64,000 bases of DNA from the NCBI RefSeq assembly GCF_026627925.1, contig NZ_JAPNLE010000009.1:1550001-1614000 (forward strand), in the 5' to 3' direction. The notes below the pieces were generated by a model. It was not told the DNA's origin, did no database searches, and was given only the letters and a program-made list of their open reading frames with translations. The position numbers and the translations under genes are program-made. The DNA is from Cupriavidus sp. D39 (GTDB lineage: Bacteria; Pseudomonadota; Gammaproteobacteria; Burkholderiales; Burkholderiaceae). The stretch's first letter is position 1. Each line of letters opens with the position of its first letter. Positions 9,173 through 17,720 of the stretch are shown here, piece by piece.

Positions 9173-9317
9173 AGGGAGGGATTATAACGGCCGGCGCCAG
9201 CGAGCCGGCGGAGAATTCGCAGCCGGCTGTTGGCACATCCTGGCATGTGACGACGGGACAACCAGCCCCGCCCTATAGCAACAAGGCAATAAGGCATTGA
9301 GGCAAGCAAGGGCCGCG

Positions 9318-9362
9318 GCCAAACAAAAAGGCAGGAGCGCGATGCTCCTGCCTTTTTGTTTG
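9318..9362 (-). terminator. Rho-independent terminator after rplI cluster
   Basis: AACAAAAAGGCAGGAGC-GCGAT-GCTCCTGCCTTTTTGTTT is a near-perfect palindrome with A/T runs on both sides. It lies between rplI and dnaB, both on the minus strand, and should end the rpsF-priB-rpsR-rplI transcript. Confidence 0.85.
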
Positions 9363-9436
9363 GTCAAGCAAGCGGCACTGGCACCCGGCTCCCACCACCC
9401 CGAAGGGCAAGGGGGAACCAGTAGCAAGGCCGATGC

Positions 9437-9889
9437 TTAGACGTGTTCGCCCAGGACGGAAACCGTCACGTCGACCAGCACGTCGGTGTGCAGCGAGACG
9501 CTGACCGGGTGGTCGCCAACAACCTTCAGCGGACCATTCGGCAGACGCACTTGCGCCTTCTCGACCTTGAAGCCTTGGCCAGCCAGGGCTTCAGCGATGT
9601 CGGCGTTGGTCACCGAACCGAACAGGCGGCCGTCCACACCCGACTTCTGGGTGATTTGCACGGTCAGGCCGTTCAGCTTTTCGCCTTCGGCTTGCGAGGC
9701 GGCCAGCTTTTCGGCGGCTGCCTTTTCCAGTTCAGCGCGCTTGACTTCGAACTCGCTGATAGCAGTCTGGGTAGCGCGGCGGGCCTTCTTGTTCGGGATC
9801 AGGAAGTTACGGGCGTAGCCGTCCTTCACGCGAACGATGTCACCCAGGTTGCCCAGATTGATGACTTTCTCAAGCAGAATAATTTGCAT
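9437..9889 (-). CDS. rplI: 50S ribosomal protein L9
   Basis: 150 residues, the normal length. The family signature is at the N-terminus: [31 protein letters not shown]9 binds 23S rRNA at the base of the L1 stalk and helps reading-frame maintenance. Last gene of the rpsF-priB-rpsR-rplI operon, 31 bp after rpsR, with GGAG in the spacer (GGAGAAAACACG). Confidence 0.98.
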   Translation of the reverse strand: MQIILLEKVINLGNLGDIVRVKDGYARNFLIPNKKARRATQTAISEFEVKRAELEKAAAEKLAASQAEGEKLNGLTVQITQKSGVDGRLFGSVTNADIAEALAGQGFKVEKAQVRLPNGPLKVVGDHPVSVSLHTDVLVDVTVSVLGEHV

Positions 9890-9920
9890 CGTGTTTTCTC
9901 CGTAACGGACCTAGGGCCGA

Positions 9921-10199
9921 TCAGTTCTTGTGCAGGTCGGTGTAGGGCATCAGCGCGAGGAAACGCGCGCGCTTGATGGCCGTGTCGAGCTGACGCTGAT
10001 AGTGCGCCTTGGTGCCGGTCAGGCGGGCCGGCGTGATCTTGCCGTTGTCGCCGATGAAATCCTTCAGGGTGTCCAGATCCTTGTAGTCGATCTGTTCCAC
10101 GCCAGCCACGGTGAAGCGGCAGAAGCGCTTACGCTTGAACAGCGGGTTTTGCTGTTGGAAGCGCTTCTTGTTCTTGTTGTCACGTTTGACGAATGCCAT
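9921..10199 (-). CDS. rpsR: 30S ribosomal protein S18
   Basis: 92 residues. Contains the S18 signature region [23 protein letters not shown] and the basic motif [32 protein letters not shown] (quoted only as its two halves: [14 protein letters not shown] and [13 protein letters not shown]). S18 binds beside S6 in the small-subunit platform, which matches its co-transcription with rpsF. It begins 3 bp after priB. Confidence 0.98.
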
Positions 10200-10202
10200 G
10201 AT

Positions 10203-10502
10203 TCAATCCTTTTCGAATGCTTTACATCCAGTGATGTGAAAGACGAGAGCCTTGCTGTTGCGGTGCTTGCGGGCCAGGAATCCTTCGCAGTCGAGCATCG
10301 CGCCGAGCGGGGTACGCTCAAGCCGCTGGCCGATCTGACCGATTCCCATGGCGGCGATGGCGAACTCCACCTGCCTGGGCGTTTGCGCCTCGACCGTCTC
10401 GCCCGCGTACTGCAAGATGCAGTTGACCACGGGGACCCCGGCCGGGGTGTAACGCAAGGCATCGCGTTCCGCGAGCGTTGCGCAGAGCCTTAACTGGTTC
10501 AA
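10203..10502 (-). CDS. priB: Primosomal replication protein N (PriB)
   Basis: 99 residues from a TTG start at 10502, giving the family-like opening LNQLRLCATLAERDALRYTP. PriB is a single-stranded-DNA-binding OB-fold protein of the restart primosome (PriA-PriB-DnaT). The OB-fold strands are visible in LRYTPAGVPVVNCILQYAG and HRNSKALVFHITGCKAF. GGGAGAG lies 5 bases before the TTG. The open frame extends upstream to GTG codons at 10517 and 10529, so the exact start is uncertain. Position between rpsF and rpsR is conserved in beta- and gammaproteobacteria. Confidence 0.93.
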   Translation of the reverse strand: MNQLRLCATLAERDALRYTPAGVPVVNCILQYAGETVEAQTPRQVEFAIAAMGIGQIGQRLERTPLGAMLDCEGFLARKHRNSKALVFHITGCKAFEKD

Positions 10503-10576
10503 CGCACTCTCCCGCACCGATGCCCGCACTTGCCGCCGCGGCGATCAACGCCCGCGGCAACCACAACAGTCCGCAC

Positions 10577-10951
10577 TTAGGCGGCCTGGACTTCGCTGGT
10601 CTGTTGCGCGGCCTTGCGAGCTTCTTCGCGCTGCACTTCCTTCATCATCGGGGACGGTGCGGTTTCAGCCTTCTTGGTCTGAACGATGAGGTGGCGCAGC
10701 ACTGCATCGTTGAACTTGAACGCGTGTTCGAGTTCAGCCAGGGTTTCCTTGCCGCATTCGATGTTCAGGCAAACGTAGTGAGCCTTGGCCAGCTTCTGGA
10801 TCATGTAGGCCATCTGACGGCGACCCCAGTCTTCCACGCGGTGGATCTGGCCTTCCTGGGACGTGACCAGCGTCTTGTAACGCTCGATCATGGCCGGGAC
10901 TTGTTCGCTCTGGTCCGGATGGACGATAAATACGATTTCGTAATGACGCAT
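10577..10951 (-). CDS. rpsF: 30S ribosomal protein S6
   Basis: 124 residues. Recognisable from [25 protein letters not shown] and the following [22 protein letters not shown], the S6 family signature. First gene of the rpsF-priB-rpsR-rplI operon. AGGAGCGTCA lies just before the ATG as Shine-Dalgarno. The Ala/Gln-rich C-terminal tail after position 100 is normal for betaproteobacteria. Confidence 0.98.
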   Translation of the reverse strand: MRHYEIVFIVHPDQSEQVPAMIERYKTLVTSQEGQIHRVEDWGRRQMAYMIQKLAKAHYVCLNIECGKETLAELEHAFKFNDAVLRHLIVQTKKAETAPSPMMKEVQREEARKAAQQTSEVQAA

Positions 10952-11052
10952 TGACGCTCCTTTTGGATAAGCTGCCCGAGCGCCATGTCCGGTGCAGCAA
11001 GGTTGAATAGCCTTAAAGTATAGCGTGCTTTTGCCATCGGGAGCAAGCCGTC

Positions 11053-12051
11053 TCAGTGTTCGGCGAACAGCGCCTGCAGCGCCGCCGGGTCCTTTGCCAG
11101 TCCTGGCTCCGCAGCCAGAGCCAGGGCCAGCAGCACGCGCGCCTTATAAGGATTGAGGTCGCCGGCAGAAACAAAGGCACCCGACGCCGGCCGGGGAGGC
11201 GCAGGAATCGCCACATGCCCTGCCCCTGTACGCGAACTGCGCACGACCGCCACCCCCGCGCCGGCCGCATCGACCAACGCCTCCACCAGCGACTGGTGGA
11301 CCGAACCATTGCCGGCAGCCGCCACCACCAGGCCCGACACGCCCGCCTGCGCCAAGGCATCCACCACGATCCGACCCGGCTCCGCATAACTAGCCAGGAT
11401 CTCGACCTGCGGCCACACGGAAGGCACCGGCCAGGCCTTGGCCGGCAAGCGGCTAGCGGTGCGCGCGAAGCGCACCAGATTGTCCTGCACAAAACCAATT
11501 GGCCCGGACACCGGCGACACAAAAGCATTCACCGCCGACGTGTGCGCCTTCACCACATCGCGCCCCGCATGAATCTCCTGGTTGATCACCAGCAGCACGC
11601 CCTTGCCCGCCGCATCAGCGTCAGCTGCCACGCGCACCGCATCCAGCAGGTTCAACGGGCCATCCGCCGACAACGAGGTCGAAGGCCGCATGGCAGCCGT
11701 CAGCACCACCGGCACCGTGCCCACGCAAGCCAGGTGCAGCAGCATGGCCGTTTCTTCCAGGGTATCGGTGCCGTGCGTAATGACAATGCCCGAGACATCG
11801 GGCTGCGCGGACCAGAAAGCCACGCGCTCCACCAGCCTGGACCACAGCGCGAACGACATGTCTTTGCTATCTACCTGAGCCACCTGCTCCGCCTCGACCC
11901 GCGCCACCGCGCCCAGCGCCGGCACCGCATCGAGCAGCGCAGTCACCGGCACCGTGGCCGCCTGGTACTTCGCGCTGCTGGCTGGATTGGAAGAAGAACC
12001 GGCAATGGTGCCGCCGGTAGCGAGCACGACAACACGAGGCAGGAGAGACAT
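11053..12051 (-). CDS. L-asparaginase (type II-like family)
   Basis: 332 residues. Hydrolyses asparagine to aspartate and ammonia. The two active-site threonine motifs are visible: [15 protein letters not shown] at the N-terminus and [14 protein letters not shown] around residue 95, followed by [21 protein letters not shown]. The catalytic pattern (T, Y/T, T-D, K) is of the bacterial AnsA/AnsB fold. No signal peptide is evident from the start at 12051, so it is probably cytoplasmic although the sequence groups with type II-like enzymes. The longer open frame to 12138 lacks an obvious ribosome site and is not preferred. Stands alone between rpsF and the divergent lexA. Confidence 0.92.
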   Translation of the reverse strand: MSLLPRVVVLATGGTIAGSSSNPASSAKYQAATVPVTALLDAVPALGAVARVEAEQVAQVDSKDMSFALWSRLVERVAFWSAQPDVSGIVITHGTDTLEETAMLLHLACVGTVPVVLTAAMRPSTSLSADGPLNLLDAVRVAADADAAGKGVLLVINQEIHAGRDVVKAHTSAVNAFVSPVSGPIGFVQDNLVRFARTASRLPAKAWPVPSVWPQVEILASYAEPGRIVVDALAQAGVSGLVVAAAGNGSVHQSLVEALVDAAGAGVAVVRSSRTGAGHVAIPAPPRPASGAFVSAGDLNPYKARVLLALALAAEPGLAKDPAALQALFAEH

Positions 12052-12220
12052 GGCGGGAAAGTGGTCGAGAGCCAGGAAGGTTGAACAGCGCACAACGCAA
12101 GACGCTTCGGGTGCCGCGGATTGTAACCCTCCACCCACTCGTCACGGCACGCGCCAGGACCCGTGGGACGCACCTGTCAATGCGCAAACTCCCAAAATTC
12201 CGCTTGCACTTCACTCGATA

Positions 12221-12256
12221 CTGTATAAAATCACAGCATACTGTTTAAACATACAG
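12221..12256 (+). promoter_or_regulatory. Two LexA boxes in the lexA promoter
   Basis: CTGTATAAAATCACAG (12221-12236) and CTGTTTAAACATACAG (12241-12256) both fit the CTGT-N8-ACAG LexA operator. They are 20 bp apart centre to centre, ~21-57 bp before the lexA ATG, which is the usual autoregulatory arrangement. Confidence 0.9.
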
Positions 12257-12277
12257 TGCTTTCAAACACCGGCGACC

Positions 12278-12933
12278 ATGGCGACCCTGACACCGCGACA
12301 GCAGCAGATTTTCGACTTGATCCGCAGCAGCCTCCAGCACACGGGCTTCCCGCCCACGCGCGCCGAGATCGCCGCCAAGTTCGGCTTCTCCTCACCCAAC
12401 GCAGCCGAGGAACACTTACGTGCCCTGGCCCGCAAAGGCGTGATCGAGCTCACCCCGGCGCCTCGCGCGGCATCCGCCTCAAGGTCTCGCGCAGCGACTC
12501 CGAGCTACCCGACCAGTTCTCCCTGCCCATGGCCGGCGTAATGCAGCTGACGCTGCCGCTGGTCGGGCGCGTCGCAGCCGGCAGCCCGATCCTCGCCGCC
12601 GAACACATCGACCGCCAATACCAGATCGACGCCTCGGTCTTCGACGTGCAGCCAGATTACCTCCTCCGGGTGCGTGGCCTCAGCATGCGCGACGCCGGCA
12701 TCCTCGACGGCGACCTGCTTGCCGTCAAACGCGCCAGCGAAGCCACCAACGGCAAGATCGTCGTCGCCCGCCTGGGCGACGACGTCACCGTGAAGCGCCT
12801 AAACCGCCGCGGCGACACCATCGAGCTGATCGCCGAGAACCCCGACTTCCCCAGCATCATCGTGCAAGCCGGCCGCGAAGAGTTCTCACTGGAAGGCATC
12901 GCCGTCGGCCTGATCCGCCCCGGCGCCTTCTGA
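12278..12933 (+). CDS. lexA: SOS repressor LexA, with an apparent one-base frameshift
   Basis: LexA represses SOS genes and self-cleaves on RecA filaments. Residues 1-60 ([20 protein letters not shown], then the HTH region [22 protein letters not shown]) read in one frame; the rest reads in another frame from about 12457: [12 protein letters not shown], then the cleavage region [15 protein letters not shown] (Ala-Gly), the catalytic Ser in [12 protein letters not shown] and Lys in LLAVKRA. The switch falls in CACCCCGGCGCC, where one extra G would restore IELTPGASRGI and give a 218-residue protein, the normal length. Adding one base makes the span divisible by three. I read this as a sequencing error, although a real lexA mutation would derepress SOS. 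Two LexA boxes precede it. Confidence 0.9.
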
Positions 12934-13041
12934 CGAGTGCGGCTGAGGCGGGCGAACCCCGATCAAGCCGACACCCGATTGTGCCAACGCGCCCGCGTAG
13001 CGGGTACCGCTAACTGTTGTTGCAAGTCACCAGGTGTAGCC

Positions 13042-13212
13042 ATGCTGCCAGCCAACCGCCTCTCCGCCCGCCGCCCCGTCAAGCCCGTGCCCTTCCGCCA
13101 ATCCAAAGGCGTTCGCATCTACCAGGGCGCACAACGACGCACCATGGTCGGCAGCATGGCCGCGATCTGCCGAATGCTTGAGCTGGAGGATTCCTCCAAG
13201 CTCGGCGTTTAA
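13042..13212 (+). CDS. Small hypothetical protein downstream of lexA
   Basis: 56 residues starting MLPANRLSARRPVKPVPF and containing VRIYQGAQRRTMVGSMAAIC. Very basic in its first half. I recognise no domain. The evidence for coding is an AGGTG about 8 bases before the ATG, same strand as lexA, 108 bp downstream, and a reading frame free of stops to a point just before tRNA-His. The open frame extends upstream to 12937 but without a ribosome site. It could be a non-coding tail; confidence is modest. Confidence 0.4.
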   Translation: MLPANRLSARRPVKPVPFRQSKGVRIYQGAQRRTMVGSMAAICRMLELEDSSKLGV

Positions 13213-13316
13213 GCAGGCGGCACAGAAAAAATTTGTGCAGAGTACTAGCCATCCGGCTTTTGGCATTGTATGATCTTGTTCTTCGTTGTTCGGCACTTAG
13301 CTGAACGACATCGACG

Positions 13317-13392
13317 GTGGCTGTAGCTCAGTTGGTAGAGTCCAGGATTGTGATTCCTGTCGTCGTGGGTTCGAGTCCCATCAGCCACCCCA
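13317..13392 (+). tRNA. tRNA-His (GTG anticodon)
   Basis: Cloverleaf: acceptor GTGGCTG pairs with CAGCCAC, followed by discriminator C and an encoded CCA; D-arm AGCTCAGTTGGTAGAG; anticodon stem-loop CAGGA-TTGTGAT-TCCTG with GTG at positions 34-36; T-arm GTGGG-TTCGAGT-CCCAT. The tRNA-His-specific extra 5' G opposite C73 fits. Confidence 0.95.
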
Positions 13393-13474
13393 AGAATTAA
13401 ATGAGTTAGCAGGTATGTGCCCGCTAACTTAATGTGAATTTTGGAATGAGAACTTCCAAAGTTTGGAACTTGAA

Positions 13475-13506
13475 AAGCCCACCCCTTCGGTGGGCTTTTT
13501 GCTTTT
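13475..13506 (+). terminator. Rho-independent terminator after tRNA-His
   Basis: AAAAGCCCACC-CCTTC-GGTGGGCTTTTTGCTTTT: nine-base-pair stem, short loop, T-run. Confidence 0.85.
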
Positions 13507-13530
13507 GGGGCCTGGCATCGAAGTTTGATA

Positions 13531-13603
13531 CTGTATATCCATACAGTTAACTCAACTTTCGGCATTCCCAGTCAGGCGGCTCTTATACTGTATATCCATA
13601 CAG
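13531..13603 (+). promoter_or_regulatory. Pair of identical LexA boxes upstream of the 13620 gene
   Basis: CTGTATATCCATACAG occurs twice, at 13531-13546 and 13588-13603, a 57-bp repeat distance. Each is a perfect match to CTGT-N8-ACAG and the second ends 16 bases before the ATG, where LexA would block RNA polymerase. Only lexA itself carries comparable boxes in this window. Confidence 0.88.
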
Positions 13604-13619
13604 TATAAGTGAGAGAGAC

Positions 13620-13982
13620 ATGTTCGCCTGCGCCCCCGGTACCGTCTACCTCTACAGCCAATCCCATGGGGCTGCGCGTTTGGCCATCCGCTGCCTCCAC
13701 CTGACCATAGAAGATCCGCTGCTCACAGCCGACACCTGGAACCCTGAGGTTGAGGCTGCCGCCCAGGCAGCCGGCGCCACCCTTACCCTGACGGGGGTCG
13801 ATACCGCAGCAATCATGGCGCTGCCATGGACAATCGACCGCCTGGCGTTCGATTACCGGGGCACTCGGCTGAGCTTCCAACTCGCCTACAGCATCCAGTT
13901 CGTCGGTCCTCGCTCGATTTGCCTGCGCACCCGCGGCGAGCGCCACTACGGCATCCGCGAGGAGATGGCATGCCCCGTGTGA
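13620..13982 (+). CDS. Hypothetical protein, likely SOS-induced
   Basis: 120 residues, no domain recognised. Sequence looks globular: CLHLTIEDPLLTADTWNPEVEAAAQ, then TLTGVDTAAIMALPWTIDRLAFDYRG (each under 20 residues in fact: LTGVDTAAIMALPWTIDRL). GAGAGAG precedes the ATG by 4 bases. Two perfect LexA operators lie directly upstream, so expression should rise on DNA damage. Its stop overlaps the start of the next frame (ATG at 13970), suggesting translational coupling to a second gene that is now cut short. The gene lies directly after tRNA-His, a common entry point for accessory DNA. Confidence 0.65.
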   Translation: MFACAPGTVYLYSQSHGAARLAIRCLHLTIEDPLLTADTWNPEVEAAAQAAGATLTLTGVDTAAIMALPWTIDRLAFDYRGTRLSFQLAYSIQFVGPRSICLRTRGERHYGIREEMACPV

Positions 13983-14034
13983 CCTACCAGGCTGGCTCAA
14001 TCTTCCTGGAAACGCAGTTCCTGCCCGGCGACAC
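13970..14034 (+). pseudogene. 5' fragment of a second gene in the SOS-controlled unit
   Basis: An ATG with GAGGAG 6 bases upstream overlaps the preceding gene's stop codon by 13 bases and encodes about 22 residues beginning MPRVTYQAGSIFLETQFLPG before the sequence enters the duplicated segment at about 14035. The frame stays open to 14218, but that part is antisense-free repeat DNA also found at 31.7 kb, so the native 3' part has probably been replaced. Product unknown. Confidence 0.45.
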
Positions 14035-14664
14035 GGCAGTGCCGCGACTCTCCTCCCGGATCGCGGCACTTTTCTTTGCGGTACAACCTGTCCTGGAAGG
14101 CCTGCGGGACGCCGCCCCCTGGCGGCCGGCGGCGGCCGCGCCTACACGGATGCAGGAGCCCCACCGGAGCTCAGTATGCCGCCGCGCGCTCGTCACGCCG
14201 GGGGTCCCTCAGATTTGAGTCTGCCGTTTCCAGCGGATATGATGGCGACTGAGGCGGCGCCGCTTTCGGCACGACGCAAGGCGCCACGACCGCATCCCCG
14301 GCGGAATCAATTGTGACTTCACAATGAAAACCCTCCGTATCGCTTCCTTTTTCCTCGCTACAGTCGCGCTATCCGCTCAAGCAGTTCAAGCGCCTGACAG
14401 CCAATGGCAGCGCGTTGGGTTGTCGCTATCTGAGCTTGTTGGGCGTGGTTACGGCATTGCCGCGGTTACGAGCGACTCGTCTCCAAATGGGGTATCAACT
14501 GAAACGTTCTACCTTCAAAGGGGCGAAAGCGCGTACAAATGCATCGAGGTTCATGCCATTGATTTCAAGGCAAAAAAGTCTGCAGCGCTTTTTGATTGCT
14601 TTGAACTCGTTACGCCCTACGCAACGCCTCGCACCAAGTGAGGCAAGTATGCGGGCCGGTGCGC
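14035..14664 (+). repeat. Duplicated segment, copy 1 (~630 bp)
   Basis: Direct repeat of 31698-32335. The two copies share the start GCAGTGCCGCGA and the end GAGGCAAGTATGCGGGCCGGTGCGC and differ at scattered substitutions and a few single-base indels (about 95 percent identical by eye). Each copy carries a non-coding ~280 bp stretch followed by the same 105-residue secreted-protein gene. Copy 1 interrupts the SOS-controlled gene pair. Confidence 0.85.
14324..14641 (+). CDS. Small secreted protein, copy 1
   Basis: 105 residues. Signal peptide MKTLRIASFFLATVALSAQA with likely cleavage after AQA; the mature part of ~85 residues has two cysteines (YKCIEVH and LFDCFEL), which could form a disulfide in the periplasm. 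A paralogue with two amino-acid differences visible (Gln/Glu after the signal peptide and Gly/Ala in LVGRGYG) is at 31995. The pattern resembles small exported proteins carried as cargo in prophages of Burkholderiaceae; function unknown. Low-amplitude Shine-Dalgarno only. Confidence 0.7.
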   Translation: MKTLRIASFFLATVALSAQAVQAPDSQWQRVGLSLSELVGRGYGIAAVTSDSSPNGVSTETFYLQRGESAYKCIEVHAIDFKAKKSAALFDCFELVTPYATPRTK

Positions 14665-14671
14665 ACACGGC

Positions 14672-14800
14672 ACGGCCACTGGCACCCTCACCTCCTCCGG
14701 CCTCTCGATCACCTGCGGCGCGGCGGCACAGCCGACCAGCGGAAGCAATGCACGTGCGGGCAACGCCTCTAAATTGCGTTGCTGCTCAATTCTGAGGCGC
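14672..14800 (-). pseudogene. Possible Rz1-like phage spanin fragment
   Basis: Minus-strand reading gives RIEQQRNLEALPARALLPLV then GCAAAPQVIERPEEVRVPV: a lipobox-like LVGC followed by a Pro/Val-rich AAPQVIERP run, the typical look of outer-membrane spanin Rz1 lipoproteins. No start codon of its own and no intact partner Rz or lysin nearby, so this is at most a remnant. Supports a prophage origin of the surrounding DNA. Confidence 0.4.
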
Positions 14801-14859
14801 AACCAAGCCACCAAGCCACCAAGCCAGCATTTGTATTTATAAAAAGTACAAGGGGGCCA

Positions 14860-15110
14860 ATGCACTGGCAAACTAAAGCGCGAATATTCCGCGCGTTGTC
14901 GATGACCCCGTTCGGGGACAACATCCATTACTTCCTGCAGCGCAAGGTCACCAAGGAATTGCCGCGGCGCGTATGCGGCCTGGATGAACTGCTGGCGACG
15001 GCGCGCAACTTGCACGCCGATGCCCAGCGCCATCGAGCAGATGGATCTAGGAAAAGCCCAATTCGTGGAGATTGGCGCCGGGCGAATCTGGCCGTATCGG
15101 TTCTACTGCG
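14860..15110 (+). pseudogene. Truncated, frameshifted SAM-dependent methyltransferase fragment
   Basis: Starts MHWQTKARIFRALSMTPFGD and continues to LDELLATARNLHADAQRH, the N-terminal region of class I methyltransferases often found in polysaccharide loci. After about 15030 the recognisable sequence moves to another frame: LGKAQFVEIGAGRIWPYRF, i.e. motif I (E-x-GAG). Soon after it ends where a minus-strand gene begins. Both the frame change and the missing C-terminal ~150 residues mark it as a dead fragment. Confidence 0.6.
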
Positions 15111-15111
15111 G

Positions 15112-15579
15112 TCACTTTATCTGTGGAAGCGACTCTTGGAATCCGTGGAGCAAACAGCCGACGAGCGCCGGACCGTAATTGCTGTCCGGACTATCCGGGA
15201 TCTTCCACTCGAAGAAACCATCCTCGGCAAAGGTTGCGTTCCCCTGATCCTCGATCAGGATCACGTGGAACGGAACCAGCCGCATCATTTCATCTGCGCC
15301 TAGAACGAAGCGCGAAAATTGGTACCGCCCCACGAGGTGTCCATCCCACTTCGCAAAGCCGAACTGAGCATAAACGCGACCGAAGCTAGTATTGAGCTGG
15401 AAACTCTCTCTCTCGTCACCCGGTAACGCTGGGCCTTCCACCGCGGCGCGGGCCAAGAACCCCTCTTGGGCAAGACATTCGCCCACGAACTTCATGAACC
15501 GCCTCGCCTGCGCGCGAAGCATCTCGGCGCGCATGGCATTTTTCCTGGCGGCGTCGCGCTGCTCTTTTGTGGCTTCCAT
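15112..15579 (-). CDS. Hypothetical protein
   Basis: 155 residues beginning MEATKEQRDAARKNAMRAEM, a charged helical N-terminus, followed by a beta-rich part (SFGRVYAQFGFAKWDGHLVG). Contains a WDG motif but no domain I can name. GAAGG lies 5 bases upstream of the ATG. The open frame extends further upstream to 15918 but those residues are low-complexity antisense and have no ribosome site. Sits among other small hypothetical genes on the same strand. Confidence 0.6.
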   Translation of the reverse strand: MEATKEQRDAARKNAMRAEMLRAQARRFMKFVGECLAQEGFLARAAVEGPALPGDERESFQLNTSFGRVYAQFGFAKWDGHLVGRYQFSRFVLGADEMMRLVPFHVILIEDQGNATFAEDGFFEWKIPDSPDSNYGPALVGCLLHGFQESLPQIK

Positions 15580-15957
15580 GTCGCCTTCATGAGAGTGAAG
15601 TGGTGTCCAGTCTCCGACGTGCTGGCGGTGTCTGCAATAGCCCTTTATGGGGGAATGCAGATCCCCGGATCGAGGTGGTGTAGAGCCGCTGGATGCAGAG
15701 CATGAAGAGCACGATTGGCGTACATGCCCGCGCTGGGCGGCACGCGACTCTATAACGCCATCGGCCCGCGTCTCGGCATGATGCCCGACACCCACTGCAC
15801 GAAATGCGACACGCACGCGAAGCGCTGCCAGCTCCTCTGGAACGAGATCAACGGGTCCTGCGCGTGGGCAGCGACCCTGTGGGTGGTGGATTTTCGGAGG
15901 GTTCAGATATGGGCGCAACCCATGGTGCCCGTCGGCAAGCGCAAGGCCGGGCAGATC

Positions 15958-16305
15958 CTACCGATCAGCGGCGCGCAATGCGCGAATGAGTTTCTGCACT
16001 AGCTGTTCATGTTGCTCCAGCGCCTCATCAAGCGTGCAGGCTCCATAGCTCTCGTTTTCTTCCACCACCTTCCCAACAACACGAGTCACGAACAGCGGTG
16101 TGTCCCTAGGTGCTCGCTCGGACACCCCGCGGAAGCGGGTAGTGACCACGACGCCGGAGTCTTCCATCAGCGTGCGGCGGAAGATCAGTTCGTTTTCAGC
16201 CATCCAGCGCGACCATTCGCCCCGGTCCAACACCTGGACAGGCCGATTCTTCGCATCCAGGATATAGAAACGACTCCATCTGGGTGATGCCGATCGGGAT
16301 CTCAT
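15958..16305 (-). CDS. Hypothetical protein (YILD-type small protein)
   Basis: About 115 residues. Contains FYILDAKNRPVQVLDRGEWSRW early and VVVTTRFRGVSER later. Small proteins with a YILD-x(6)-PV-x(4)-W-x-W pattern and a downstream STxFLG-like strand are frequent in accessory regions of proteobacteria; I know no function. The start is uncertain (MRSRSASPRW at 16305). 15580-15957 upstream-downstream contains no convincing gene. Confidence 0.5.
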   Translation of the reverse strand: MRSRSASPRWSRFYILDAKNRPVQVLDRGEWSRWMAENELIFRRTLMEDSGVVVTTRFRGVSERAPRDTPLFVTRVVGKVVEENESYGACTLDEALEQHEQLVQKLIRALRAADR

Positions 16306-16449
16306 GGGAGGATGATCGGAGTGCGTTGCAGCCCGTCAATACTGAATGGCCCCCCTAAAGGGTAGTGCAAAACATGCACCCACCGATAAGTCGATTCGAT
16401 TGACTTCAAGCATCATGTGCCCTCTGTCAGGCAGCAATACACTGGAAAC

Positions 16450-16560
16450 ATGGCGTGGTCGGAGCGCGCGCTATTGCAAAAGGATCCTGCTGAAGCTCAA
16501 CGGGCAGCGGAGGCAGTTCAGCGAATCGGCGCGCAGATATCAAAGAATCGCCGCGAGTGA
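16450..16560 (+). CDS. Very small ORF, possibly coding
   Basis: 36 codons, MAWSERALLQKDPAEAQRAA followed by EAVQRIGAQISKNRRE. Predicted as one amphipathic helix with charged ends. GGAA sits 4-7 bases before the ATG. There is nothing else in 16306-16619. Listed only because it has codon periodicity and a plausible ribosome site; it may be noise. Confidence 0.2.
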   Translation: MAWSERALLQKDPAEAQRAAEAVQRIGAQISKNRRE

Positions 16561-16619
16561 ATAGCCGCCTATTGGCACCCGACGCCATCGAGACGCATCC
16601 CCGCGCGATGCTAGCTCAA

Positions 16620-16898
16620 TTAGTCGGCAAGGGGAAAGCCAAAGACATCCCGCTCCAGGTCTTGCTCGAACGCCGTCGTCCATGAGGTCCCGGCTCCGCC
16701 AGGATAGCGCCGGACTTCGCCCCCGATTACGCGGGCGACGGTGACTTCGCGCGGAATACGACTCGGGCCGCCGGTTAGCGCAATGCCCTCCTCCGCGGAC
16801 ACATCGAAGTCCTCTCGTACAAATCCATGCAACGCGCAAGCCGACTCGAAACTCTCGCGCTCATCCGCTGGCAGTTCGTGGAACAACTTTTGAGCCAT
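16620..16898 (-). CDS. Hypothetical protein
   Basis: 92 residues beginning MAQKLFHELPADERESFESA, acidic, containing a short strand-rich section (IPREVTVARVIGGEVRRYPG). GGAG lies 8 bases before the chosen ATG. An ATG two codons upstream (16904) and a longer frame to 16949 exist. No family recognised. Situated between two other minus-strand small genes. Confidence 0.55.
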   Translation of the reverse strand: MAQKLFHELPADERESFESACALHGFVREDFDVSAEEGIALTGGPSRIPREVTVARVIGGEVRRYPGGAGTSWTTAFEQDLERDVFGFPLAD

Positions 16899-16964
16899 GA
16901 CCATCTCCCAGATCCCTCGCCAGGATCCTAGCATGACCAATCCGAGCATCCCCGAGCGGCTCGG

Positions 16965-17569
16965 TTACCCCATCTGCAATGCAATCACGCTCCAGGAAAC
17001 CGAGTCCCGGCCCTGCGTATCCTTGCGCAGCCCGCTGTAGATTTCGGCCAGGCCAACCGCTCGGCCAAGTTCCAGCGTCTCTTCGGCTGAAACGTCGAAC
17101 ATCCTTCGACCGGGGGAATCGGCCCGTGGCGGAGCGACATAATGACGCGGGCGCCCGGCGCTAGCAGCGCTGCGATTGCTTTCATCGCAACGGGGCGCTC
17201 GGCGGCGTCAAGATGCATCCATACGGCAGTCAGCAGAATCAGGTCAAAATGCTCTCGCCTGGACCGCATCTTGGATAGGTGGGGCAGTGCATCGTCCACC
17301 CACTCGATGGGCAAGGCCGCATGAATGCGCTGCCCCTCACGACGGAACTCGCGCGTGGGTTCAACGGCCACAACCCGATGTCCCAGCCGAGCGAGCGCGG
17401 CCGCATCGCGGCCAGACCCGGCGCCGACGTCGAGAATGCTGCTTGGCGCCAGTGGGAATAGGTGCAGTACGTCTCGATGGACATCCTCGAACAGGATGCT
17501 CTCGTACTGCTGCGCCAATGCGACTGCGTTCTTGCCATAGCCGGAAGTACTTGCTGCTGGTTTTCTCAT
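16965..17569 (-). CDS. Class I SAM-dependent methyltransferase, with an apparent one-base frameshift
   Basis: Begins MRKPAASTSGYGKNAVALAQ; motif I is SSILDVGAGSGRDAAALARLG, with the acidic residue at VVAVEPT, and post-motif strands FDLILLTAVWMHL and RVIMSLRHGP. Near 17110 the frame breaks: as written it ends in a non-conserved tail at 16985, but with one more G in CCCCCGGTCG the other frame continues RRMFDVSAEETLELGRAVGL and ends DSVSWSVIALQMG at 16965. The corrected length is 201 residues and the span plus one base is divisible by three. Substrate unknown; the family includes small-molecule methyltransferases of the YafE/UbiE kind. Confidence 0.75.
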
Positions 17570-17720
17570 TCAGGTCCCCTCTCGCTCCCGATGGAGGTTT
17601 TCTTGTGCCCCGGTTTCGGCAAAAAGAATCAAAATGCCCCCATCGACGGCGGATAGCAAGCAGGCGTGCGCTTTGGCATATTTCAGATACTCGTTGCTTG
17701 ACCCCGACGAGACTTCTCGT

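Noticed and set aside
13317..13392. tRNA-His as a current att site with a second att copy
   Set aside because: I found no repeat of the tRNA 3' end elsewhere in the window, so island boundaries cannot be defined.
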